A stretch of DNA of 49,906 nucleotides, from the NCBI GenBank assembly GCA_017617125.1, contig JAFZWY010000007.1, positions 1 through 49,906 of the forward strand. The letters are read 5' to 3'. Position 1 is the stretch's first letter; every line of letters starts with the position of its first letter. Below are positions 41,457 through 49,906 of the stretch, in pieces. The stretch comes from Bacteroidales bacterium (GTDB lineage: Bacteria; Bacteroidota; Bacteroidia; Bacteroidales; ML635J-15). The position numbers and the translations under genes are program-made. The notes under the pieces were generated by a model that was given only the letters and a program-made list of their open reading frames with translations, made no database searches and was not told where the DNA came from.

Positions 41457-44400
41457 ATGAGAAGAAGTTTTATTTTGATTTGTCTCGCAACTCTGTTGTC
41501 CTTCTGCTTGAAGGCTCAGACGCTAACCACGCCTGAGATAACATATACAGGGCTTGCAGGAAAGTACGCGCCGGGATTTCCCGCTAACGTAAATGTTTGG
41601 GTGGCTTCGAATGACTACATCGATTCTTACTGCAAGGTAGGATTCTCTATCAAGAAAGATGGCAGGGTCATTGGAAATGTCGCTGATTTCGGATCTGTTT
41701 CATATCGTGTCCGTTTGCGTCAAGACGCATATTCTGATTGGACTTCGATTACAACAGGAAGTGGCTATATTATGCAGGAGGTTCCTCTGGATGATGCTGG
41801 AACTAACCGCGTTGTAGTCGAATCGTTCACTCTCGGTATCTTCGAGCATGAATGTGTGGACAGAGGTCGTCCAATCGAATTCAAGGCTACTTTTGATGAG
41901 ATTGGTACCTACACTATCGAGGTGGAAATTTACGAGGTCGATCCTGTAGCTAATTATTATTTCGAAGTGGCTACTTTCAATTGCCTCGGCAGCGATGTGT
42001 TGCACCACGATGCAGTTGCATTGACTAGTACTAATCCTCGCAAAATTGCAACAGAGACAATCGTAGTTGACGTTGTGCCGTCGTACGCAATCAATTTCGA
42101 AGGACTTAGTGCCAACAATAGTGAGGTTACTTATTTCCCGCCAGCTCAACTCAATTCAGTAATGCAGGGCGACGACTATGTGTTCCAGATCAACCCTACT
42201 GGATGCCAGGTCGCTGTTGCTAGTGTTACTGTTGATGGCGCAGCTCTTGTTGCCGACGGAAGCGGTAGATACACTATTGCAAACGTTCAATCCGACAAAA
42301 ACATCAAAGTAGAATTTACTGGTACTTATAATATTAGTACAGCAGCTGTAACCAACGGACGTATAGTTGCTCCTGCAACTGTTAACTGCGGTGCTGATGC
42401 AGTTATAACGTTTGAACCGGATGGCGACTACCAGTTGGAAACTGTTACGCTTGATGGAAACGCTGTTGCATTCTCTAATAATAGTTATACAATAAGCAAC
42501 GTTCAGGCCAACCATACCGTTGGAGCAACTTTCTCGAGACGTACAATGCCGACAATAGCATTCGGACATGTTGAAGATAAGTACGCTCCTGGTTTCCCGG
42601 CTAACGTTGAGGCAACAATCGATTCGCACGGCTACCTCGACCAGCTTTGCATGGTTGAATACGAGGTTACCCGCAACGGTCAGCCTATCACAAATATTGA
42701 AAACTACGGAACGGTAAGACTTTCGGTACGTTTGTTCGGTGAAAACCTATATACAAAGGACCTTGTTGATGGTTCGGGTATAGTTGGCGATACAGTTACC
42801 TTTAATGGTCACTTGTATCAAATCAACGCTTTCACTGCAAGTATCTTCGACAATAGTACTTGCCTTAACAGATGGCGTCCGATAAACTTCCTTGCCACTT
42901 TCTCCGAAATTGGAGAATACGAAGTTACTGTAAACTTGTACAAGGCTGTAGTTGACAATGATATGCAGATTTCGGAACTTGGAACAAGCTATCCTAATAC
43001 TTGCACAGGCGAGACAGGTGTTGACAAAGTCGCTTTCAATGCAAGAAAGGACGGACAGCCTATCGCTTCTCTCAGCCAGATAGTAAATGTTGTTCCTTCG
43101 TATGAAATCAATTTTGTAGGTCTCGGTGATAATACTGTTACTGCTGTAGGTCGCACATCCGAAAACAATTATCTTGTAATGCAGGGTGACGATTATGTGT
43201 TCAGCATTAATCCTGGAGCATGTGTTGGTACAATTAGCAGTGTTAAAGTTGACGGAGCAGAACTTCCTTTCGCAGGTGGCAATTACACAATTGCAAACGT
43301 TCGCGAGAACAAGACCGTAAATGTTGTGTTTGAGACAAGTACTTACACAATTAGTAATGGCGGTGATTCCCATATATCAGTTCCTGCTTCGGTAAACTGT
43401 GGTGAAAATGCAGAGGTTACTATTACGCCTGCAGCCGACTATGCAATAGAAACGGTTACAGACAATGGCGTTGATGTTACAGCTTCATTGGTTAACAATA
43501 CCTATACTATTGAAAATGTTCAGGCTAACCACACAATAGCAGCGACATACACAAGACATGAAGATCCGACAATCTCATTTGAGGATATCGCTGACAAGTA
43601 TGCTCCTGGTTTCCCGGCTGATGCTATTGCTCGCATCAATTCGCACGGTGACTACGACAGACTTTGCATGGTCGAATATGAGATTTCTCGTAATGGCGAA
43701 CCTATTGCAAATATTAATAACTACGGAACAGTTCAGTTCTCAGTACGTCTTGCAGGAACGAATACTGTTACAAGGGATCTGACTGCAGGTTCTGGTGTTG
43801 TTGGAGATACTATTACATACAACGGTCACTTGTATGAAATTAACGCCTTCTCGGTAAGTATTTTCGATAACAACACTTGCCTCAACAGAACGCGTCCTAT
43901 CAATTTCCATGCGACATTCGACGAGCTTGGAACTTATACCGTTACAGTATATCTTTATAATGCAGTAGTTGACAATCCAGAATACCAGGTTACTAATATC
44001 AATGCGTATGAGGATTGCAACCATGTTGCACATAACGATATGATTGCTTTCAATGCAAGAAAGGGCTCGCTTATAACTTCTCTCAGCCAGACAATAAATG
44101 TTGTTCCTTCATATACGGTTAATTTTGTAGGTCTTGGAGCAGAAAATGTTGTTACTGCCGAAGGTCATACAAATGAAAACAACTATCTCGTAATGGAAGG
44201 TGATGATTATGTGTTCAGCATTTCGAGAATGGACTGCCAGAGCGGTATAACAAGTGTTATCGTTGATGGAAATACTCTTTATCCAGAAGGAGAAAAATAT
44301 ACCATTGCAAATGTTCGCGAGGATAAGACCGTAAATGTAACTTTCGCATCGCAGGTATATGTAGTTACTGCTGCTGTAGAAGGTGACAATGGTACAATTT

Positions 44401-47400
44401 CTCCAGAAATGAATTCGATCGACTGCGGCGAAAGTGCAGTAATTACAATTACACCAAATCGTAATTATGCTATTGCAACATTAACAGATAATAGTGTAGA
44501 TGTAACGAATTCTATTGTAAATAATACCTATACAATAAATAATGTTACAACAAACCATAACGTAGTAGTAACATTTGCAGAATTGACTCATCCTACAATT
44601 TCATTCGACGAGGTTGCCGACAAGTATGCTCCAGGTTTCCCGGCTGATGTAATTGCACGTGTCAATTCACATGCAGTATCAGGATCTACTGATGTTCTTG
44701 ACCAGCTCTGCATGGTTGAATATACAATCACGCGCAATGGTCAGCTTGTAGAAGACATTGCCGAATTTGGTTCTGTTTCATATACAGTACGTCTTGAAGG
44801 CACTACTATGATAACAAAAGACCTCGCTTCTGGTCATGGTTACATATCAGAAAGTGTAGATTATCAGCCAGAGGGAGGCGAAGAGACAACATATCGTCTC
44901 AATGCATTCACAGTAAGTATCTTCGACAACAGCGACTGTCTCAGCCACCACAGACCGATTAACTTCCTCGCTAGATTCAACGAAGTAGGAACTTATGAAG
45001 TTAATGTTAAACTATGGGCAGCAACTGCAGATCCAATGTATGTTACCGCTATCCATACGGTTGACGATTGTGATGGAAATTCGCATGAAGAAAAGATTGC
45101 TTTCAATGCAGAACCGGTACAAAATGGTTTGCTTGACGAATTAACACAGACAATAAACGTTGTTCCTTCGTACGCAATCACTTTCAATGGCCTTGTAGAA
45201 GGTAATACTGTTGATCTTGTAAACGTTAACGAAGACAGAGTAAGACTCGACTCCATCATGGAAGGAGAAGACTACAAGTTTAGAATTAACCTTGTAGCTG
45301 GTTGCCAGGACGAAGTTTCAAGAGTAACTGTTAATGGCAATGTTATCGTTCCTAACGGTGATGTATATACTATTGCTGATGTTCGCGAAGATAAGACTGT
45401 TGATGTCCTCTTCTCAACTCATACATATTTAGTTAATGTATCGGCAGGTGCTAATGGTATTGCTGAAGCTGACGCCGCATTCTATAACTGCGGTGACAAT
45501 GCTGTTGTTACTATTACCCCGAATAATAATTACGAAATAGCAACTGTTATCGACACAATTAATGGTGTTGCTACTACTGTTACCGATTTGGTAGAAGGTG
45601 GTATTTATACAATAACAAATATCGCAGCAAATCACAGCATTGCAGTAACATTCGAACAATTGACTCATCCGACAATCACTTTCGAGAATGTAGAAGACAA
45701 GTATGCTCCTGGTTTCCCGGCTGACGTAATTGCACGAGTAAATTCGCATGGTGATTTCGACCGTCTCTGCAAGGTCGGTTATACCGTAAAACGCAATGGT
45801 GAAGTTATTCGAAACATTTCTGAATTCGGAACAGTTTCGTTGTCAGTTCGCCTCGCACAGGGTTACAACGATTTTACAATGGATCTTACAGAAGGACAGG
45901 GCTTTGTTGAACAGGAGGTAGAATATCAGCCAGAAGGTTCAACTCAGAATCAAACTTTCCACATAAACGCATTCTCAATAGGTATCTTCGACAACTATCC
46001 ATGCTTGCAGCGTGATAGGCCGGTTAGCTTCCATGCAACATTTAACCAGCCAGGAACCTACGAGGTTGTTGTTAAACTGTATGAAGCAACAGAAGGCGCA
46101 CAAACTGTAGTTGAAACAGTCAACCATGTTGATAATGTTTGCGGTTTGGGTCGTACATACTATGATAGGATTGCTGTCAATGCAGAAACTGGTAGTATGA
46201 TTGATTCTCTTACTCAGGTTGTAAACGTTGTTCCTTCGTATGCAATCACTTTCAATGGCCTTGTAGAAGGTAATACTGTTGATCTTGTAAACGTTAACGA
46301 AGACAGAGTAAGACTCGACTCCATTATGGAAGGCGAAGACTACAAGTTCAGAATTAACCTTATCGATGGTTGCCAGGACGAAGTTTCAAGAGTAACTGTT
46401 AATGGTGAACTTATCGTTCCTACCAATGGCGTATATACTATTGCTGATGTTCGCGAAGACAAGAACATCAATGTAGCTTTCTCATCACATACTTATCTTG
46501 TTACAGTATCGGCTGGTGAACACGGTATCGCAGAACTCGACGCTCCAGTATATACTTGCGGCGACAATGCTCAGATAACAATAACTCCAGACCAGTTCTA
46601 TTCGATAGCAAGCGTAATGGATGGTATAACCGATGTTACTGCAGAGGTTAATAACAATGTATATACAATAAATAATATTAGTGAAGATCACAATATTACT
46701 GTTACATTTGTTGCTGATGCTTTGCCAAGTCTAGTTTTCGAACCATTGCCAAGCGACAAGTACGCTCCTAACTTCCCAGTTGAAGCTACGGCTCGTATCT
46801 ACTCCAACGGTAACTACGACCGTATGTGTAAGGTTGAATATATAATCAAGCGCAACGGTAGGGTAGTACAGAATGTTGCAGACTTCGGTTCTCTGTCATA
46901 CAGCGTACGTCTTGCAGGTAATAATCCTGTTTCGAAAGAAATTACAGCAGGTAGCGGTTTTGTTTCAGAAACAGTTGAATATACTCCGGAAGATGGTAGC
47001 GCAACACAGACTCATACCCTCGACGCTTTCTCGGTAGGTATCTTCGACAACGATGCTTGCCTCAACAGAAATCGTCCTATCAACTTTGTTGCATCTTTCA
47101 CCGAAATCGGATACTATGAAGTAACTGTTAATCTATACGATGCAATCTGTAATCCTATTGAGGTTAATGCTTACGAGGATTGCAACCACGTTGCTCATAA
47201 CGATATGATTGCAATGAACTCTGTAACAGGTCAGCTTCTTGCAACCGAAACAATTTCGGTAGAAGTTGTTCCTTCATTCAAGATTACTTTCGTAGGTCTC
47301 GAAGATGGTAATGAAGTTGTTGCCGACGCTCCGGCACATGCCGATTCTGTAATGTATGGTGACAATTACGTATTCGCAATCAATGGTACTGTTGGTTGCC

Positions 47401-49906
47401 AGACCGGTGTCGAAAGTGTAGAAGTTGATGGTAATACTCTCACGGCAGAAAATGGCAAATATACAATCGCTGATGTTCGTGAAAACAAGACTGTAAACGT
47501 AACATTCGCTCTCGAATCGTTTGCTATCACAGCTTCGACAGATGGCAACGGTAATGCAGTGGTTGAAAATGCTAACGTTACTTGTGGTGACACTGCAATT
47601 GTTACTTTCACTCCTAACGATGGCTACGAACTCGCTTCGGTAACAGATAACTCTCAGCCAGTTTCTGTAGAAAACAATACCTATATAATATATGGTGTTG
47701 CAGAGGCTCACGAAGTAGTGGCAACATTCACACAAATCATAACCCCGTCGATTACTTTCGAAGATATAGCTCCTAAGTATGCTCCTGGTTTCCCAGCAGA
47801 CGTAACAGCTCATATCAATTCGAACGGCAACTACGACAGAATTTGCAAGGTTGGATATACAATCACACGTAATGGCGAAGCTGTAGAAAGAATCGCTGAT
47901 TTCGGTTCTGTTTCTTACTCTGTACGTCTCGCTGGAACAACTCCAGTCAGCAAGGACCTTGTAAATGGTAGCGGTTTCGTTTCAGAGGTTGTAAATTACG
48001 AAAATAATCCAATCGAAATTGATGCATTCTCTGTTGGTATCTTCGATAGCAACGAATGTCTCAATAGAAACCGTCCGTTGAACTTCCATGCAACATTCAC
48101 AGAAGTAGGTGAATATGTTGTAACTATAAATATCTACGAAGCTATTTATAGAGATGGTCAGTTGGATACTGTCAATATCTACGAGGATTGCAACCATGTA
48201 TCTCATGCCGATATGATCGCATTCAATACAATGGCAGGCAACATCCTTACAACCGAAACAATTACCATAACAGTTGTTCCGTCGTATGTAATAACATTCA
48301 ACGGCCTTGAAGAAGGTAATACCTATACTTCTTACGAACCAGCTAGTGGCGATTCGATAATGCAGGGTGACAACTTCATCTTCAGCCTTGAAGGTCTTGT
48401 TGGATGCCAGACTGGTATCGAAAGCGTTGCAACCGATGTCGCTGTACTTACTGCTGATGCTGATGGCAAGTACACTATTGAAAATGTTCAGTCTGACATG
48501 ACAGTTACTGTTAACTACAGCCACCAATCATTTGCAATCACAGCAAGCGCAACCAACGGTACAGCAACTGTTGACAATGCAGAAGTTATCTGCGGTGGTA
48601 CTGCAATCGTAACATTCGAAGCTAACGATGGCTACGAACTTGCTTCTGTAACTGATAACGACCAGCAGGTTGCTGTAACTGGTAACACCTATACAATTGA
48701 AAATGTAACAGCAGATCACAATGTTGTTGTAACATTTACCGAAATCATTAATCCGTCGATTGCTTTCGATACAATAGCACCTAAGTACGCTCCTGGTTTC
48801 CCAGCTGACGTAATTGCTCGCCTTAACTCGAATGGTAATCCTGACAGAATGATAAAGGTTGGCTACGAAGTAACTCGCAATGGTCAGCCGGTAGAAAGAA
48901 TTTCCGACTACGGAACATTGTCATACACAGTACGCCTTGTAGGTGAAAATACAGTAAGCAGGGATGTAGAATATGGCAACGGCTTTATCTCTGAAAGAGT
49001 TGACAATGATGGTGCAACCTATTATCTCGACGCTTTCACAGTTGGTATTTTCGATAACAACACTTGTGTAAACAGAAATCGTCCAATCGAGTTGCATGCA
49101 GAATTTGACTCAATAGGCGAGTACAATGTTACAATTAAGTTGTATGATGTTGACACTACCCATGCACTTGTAACTTCTGTAGGTACATTCAACGACTGCA
49201 ATGGTATTTCTCATGAAGACAAGATTGCTATTAGCGCACGTGCAACCGATGTGCTTGCTACTCTTACACAAACAATAAATGTTGTTCCTTCATATGCAAT
49301 AACATTTGAAGGCCTTGCAGAGGGCAATACATACGAAACCTTCGCACCAGCTAATGGCGATAGCATTATGCAGGGTGACAACTTCATCTTCTCACTCGGT
49401 GGTACTGCAGAATGCCAGACTGGTATCGAAAGCGTTGCAACTGCCGATGGCGCTCCTCTCACAGCTGATGCTGATGGCAAGTACACAATCGAAAACGTAC
49501 AGTCTGATATGACAGTTGTTGTAACTTACAGCTATGAATCATATGCAATCAATGTTACAACCGATGGTAACGGTGAAGCAGTTGCAACACCGAACCCTGT
49601 AACTTGTGGCGAAGATGCTGTAATCACTATCACTCCTAATGCAAATTATGTACTTGCTAGCGTAATTGACGGTGACACCGATGTTACAGCATCTGTTGTT
49701 GATGGTACATTGACAATAGAAAACGTAACTGCTGAGCATAACGTAACCGTAACTTTCAGAAACAATGCACTTCCGACCATCACTGTTGACGAATATGCAG
49801 AAAGATACGCTCCTGGTTATCCGGCAGACATTGTTGGTCACGTTAACTCGAACGAGAACTTCGATCGCATGTGCAAGTTCGAATACACTATCACACGCAA
49901 TGGTGA
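41457..49906 (+). CDS. Giant secreted repeat protein (3' end outside window)
   Basis: At least 2,816 codons from the ATG at 41457; I saw no in-frame stop in the first four repeats, which I translated, and all nine repeat starts lie in the same frame. A signal peptide (MRRSFILICLATLLSFCLKAQ) precedes nine units of 336-359 residues, each beginning near KYAPGFPADV. Every unit has a ~170-residue module (LCxVxYxxxRNG, GSG, SIFDNxxCxxRxRPI, NVVPSY) and two beta repeats ending YTIxNVxxxxTVxVxF that resemble bacterial InlB-B-like repeats. Since the related neighbour carries a T9SS sorting domain, a similar one is expected beyond the window. Confidence 0.92.
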   Translation, partial: MRRSFILICLATLLSFCLKAQTLTTPEITYTGLAGKYAPGFPANVNVWVASNDYIDSYCKVGFSIKKDGRVIGNVADFGSVSYRVRLRQDAYSDWTSITTGSGYIMQEVPLDDAGTNRVVVESFTLGIFEHECVDRGRPIEFKATFDEIGTYTIEVEIYEVDPVANYYFEVATFNCLGSDVLHHDAVALTSTNPRKIATETIVVDVVPSYAINFEGLSANNSEVTYFPPAQLNSVMQGDDYVFQINPTGCQVAVASVTVDGAALVADGSGRYTIANVQSDKNIKVEFTGTYNISTAAVTNGRIVAPATVNCGADAVITFEPDGDYQLETVTLDGNAVAFSNNSYTISNVQANHTVGATFSRRTMPTIAFGHVEDKYAPGFPANVEATIDSHGYLDQLCMVEYEVTRNGQPITNIENYGTVRLSVRLFGENLYTKDLVDGSGIVGDTVTFNGHLYQINAFTASIFDNSTCLNRWRPINFLATFSEIGEYEVTVNLYKAVVDNDMQISELGTSYPNTCTGETGVDKVAFNARKDGQPIASLSQIVNVVPSYEINFVGLGDNTVTAVGRTSENNYLVMQGDDYVFSINPGACVGTISSVKVDGAELPFAGGNYTIANVRENKTVNVVFETSTYTISNGGDSHISVPASVNCGENAEVTITPAADYAIETVTDNGVDVTASLVNNTYTIENVQANHTIAATYTRHEDPTISFEDIADKYAPGFPADAIARINSHGDYDRLCMVEYEISRNGEPIANINNYGTVQFSVRLAGTNTVTRDLTAGSGVVGDTITYNGHLYEINAFSVSIFDNNTCLNRTRPINFHATFDELGTYTVTVYLYNAVVDNPEYQVTNINAYEDCNHVAHNDMIAFNARKGSLITSLSQTINVVPSYTVNFVGLGAENVVTAEGHTNENNYLVMEGDDYVFSISRMDCQSGITSVIVDGNTLYPEGEKYTIANVREDKTVNVTFASQVYVVTAAVEGDNGTISPEMNSIDCGESAVITITPNRNYAIATLTDNSVDVTNSIVNNTYTINNVTTNHNVVVTFAELTHPTISFDEVADKYAPGFPADVIARVNSHAVSGSTDVLDQLCMVEYTITRNGQLVEDIAEFGSVSYTVRLEGTTMITKDLASGHGYISESVDYQPEGGEETTYRLNAFTVSIFDNSDCLSHHRPINFLARFNEVGTYEVNVKLWAATADPMYVTAIHTVDDCDGNSHEEKIAFNAEPVQNGLLDELTQTINVVPSYAITFNGLVEGNTVDLVNVNEDRVRLDSIMEGEDYKFRINLVAGCQDEVSRVTVNGNVIVPNGDVYTIADVREDKTVDVLFSTHTYLVNVSAGANGIAEADAAFYNCGDNAVVTITPNNNYEIATVIDTINGVATTVTDLVEGGIYTITNIAANHSIAVTFEQLTHPTITFENVEDKYAPGFPADVIARVNSHGDFDRLCKVGYTVKRNGEVIRNISEFGTVSLSVRLAQGYNDFTMDLTEGQGFVEQEVEYQPEGSTQNQTFHINAFSIGIFDNYPCLQRDRPVSFHATFNQPGTYEVVVKLYEATEGAQTVVETVNHVDNVCGLGRTYYDRIAVNAETGSMIDSLTQVVNVVPSYAITFNGLVEGNTVDLVNVNEDRVRLDSIMEGEDYKFRINLIDGCQDEVSRVTVNGELIVPTNGVYTIADVREDKNINVAFSSHTYLVTVSAGEHGIAELDAPVYTCGDNAQITITPDQFYSIASVMDGITDVTAEVNNNVYTINNISEDHNITVTFVADALPSLVFEPLPSDKYAPNFPVEATARIYSNGNYDRMCKVEYIIKRNGRVVQNVADFGSLSYSVRLAGNNPVSKEITAGSGFVSETVEYTPEDGSATQTHTLDAFSVGIFDNDACLNRNRPINFVASFTEIGYYEVTVNLYDAICNPIEVNAYEDCNHVAHNDMIAMNSVTGQLLATETISVEVVPSFKITFVGLEDGNEVVADAPAHADSVMYGDNYVFAINGTVGCQTGVESVEVDGNTLTAENGKYTIADVRENKTVNVTFALESFAITASTDGNGNAVVENANVTCGDTAIVTFTPNDGYELASVTDNSQPVSVENNTYIIYGVAEAHEVVATFTQIITPSITFEDIAPKYAPGFPADVTAHINSNGNYDRICKVGYTITRNGEAVERIADFGSVSYSVRLAGTTPVSKDLVNGSGFVSEVVNYENNPIEIDAFSVGIFDSNECLNRNRPLNFHATFTEVGEYVVTINIYEAIYRDGQLDTVNIYEDCNHVSHADMIAFNTMAGNILTTETITITVVPSYVITFNGLEEGNTYTSYEPASGDSIMQGDNFIFSLEGLVGCQTGIESVATDVAVLTADADGKYTIENVQSDMTVTVNYSHQSFAITASATNGTATVDNAEVICGGTAIVTFEANDGYELASVTDNDQQVAVTGNTYTIENVTADHNVVVTFTEIINPSIAFDTIAPKYAPGFPADVIARLNSNGNPDRMIKVGYEVTRNGQPVERISDYGTLSYTVRLVGENTVSRDVEYGNGFISERVDNDGATYYLDAFTVGIFDNNTCVNRNRPIELHAEFDSIGEYNVTIKLYDVDTTHALVTSVGTFNDCNGISHEDKIAISARATDVLATLTQTINVVPSYAITFEGLAEGNTYETFAPANGDSIMQGDNFIFSLGGTAECQTGIESVATADGAPLTADADGKYTIENVQSDMTVVVTYSYESYAINVTTDGNGEAVATPNPVTCGEDAVITITPNANYVLASVIDGDTDVTASVVDGTLTIENVTAEHNVTVTFRNNALPTITVDEYAERYAPGYPADIVGHVNSNENFDRMCKFEYTITRNG
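41562..49906 (+). repeat. Nine ~1-kb in-frame repeats
   Basis: Units start with the KYAPGFPA-like codons at 41562, 42579, 43596, 44622, 45699, 46758, 47775, 48783 and 49803. Spacings are 1017, 1017, 1026, 1077, 1059, 1017, 1008 and 1020 bp, all multiples of three. Units 4 and 5 share ~110 nt of almost identical DNA (around 45156-45268 and 46223-46332). The ninth is cut by the window end. Confidence 0.92.

Noticed and set aside
41700..49841. Series of minus-strand frames of 60-210 codons under the giant gene
   Set aside because: They recur at the repeat spacing, have Cys/Ile/Ser-rich low-quality translations and lie opposite a continuous plus-strand frame with a signal peptide.
1..49906. tRNA, rRNA, transposase, integrase or prophage genes
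   Set aside because: I looked for them on both strands and found no supported example; the intergenic palindromes are too short to be insertion sequences.

Overview
The window looks like chromosomal DNA of a member of the Bacteroidota, most likely Bacteroidales. Three things point there. Promoters carry the Bacteroidota -7 box (TAnnTTTG or TAnnTTCG). Several families are typical of or confined to this phylum (DUF4294, DUF4924, PorP/SprF, dipeptidyl peptidase IV, SprB repeats). Four large secreted proteins are built like type IX secretion system (T9SS) substrates, three of them with visible C-terminal sorting domains. I see no rRNA, tRNA, CRISPR array, transposase or phage gene. The species cannot be named from the sequence.

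Layout. 1-3.8 kb: an AraC regulator, an HXXEE membrane protein, a small membrane protein, then a nitroreductase and a metallo-beta-lactamase-fold hydrolase. 3.86-7.5 kb (minus strand): a tight six-gene set of HxlR regulator, NAD(P)-binding oxidoreductase, flavin-binding PNPOx-like protein, leucine-rich repeat protein, SirTM-type sirtuin and zinc-type macrodomain hydrolase, apparently an electrophile-responsive operon with a reversible ADP-ribosylation pair. 7.65-14.5 kb (minus strand): two tandem operons, each headed by a hexapeptide O-acetyltransferase, rich in redox and hydrolytic enzymes, five of which carry lipoprotein signals; a divergent AraC gene sits at the upstream end. 15.5-18.8 kb: MATE efflux pump, DUF4294 and DUF58 proteins. 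19.2-23.2 kb: two tandem paralogous T9SS cargo proteins. 23.4-26.5 kb: Crp-like regulator, RlmD, DUF4924 and an Hsp15-like S4 protein. 26.5-31 kb: a secreted CAP/OmpA-like protein, a TlpA-like thioredoxin protein and the GTPase EngB. 31-35.4 kb: PorP/SprF, a small secreted protein and dipeptidyl peptidase IV.

The last 14.5 kb is surface-protein territory. A 1,871-residue protein carries eleven 72-residue repeats, seven SprB repeats and a sorting domain. It is followed by a giant open frame that starts at 41457 and is still open at the window end (at least 2,816 codons). That frame holds nine ~1-kb repeats of a module that also occurs once in the 1,871-residue protein. I cannot assign this module to a named family, and it is the best candidate here for something undescribed.

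Intergenic DNA is unusually patterned: a conserved hairpin downstream of three minus-strand genes, GTAGAGACGC palindromes, TCATGCTGAACTTGTTTC repeats, CTGAGCTTGTCGAAG elements, and AACTTTCAACTTT-type tracts that supply the last residues and stop codons of three genes.
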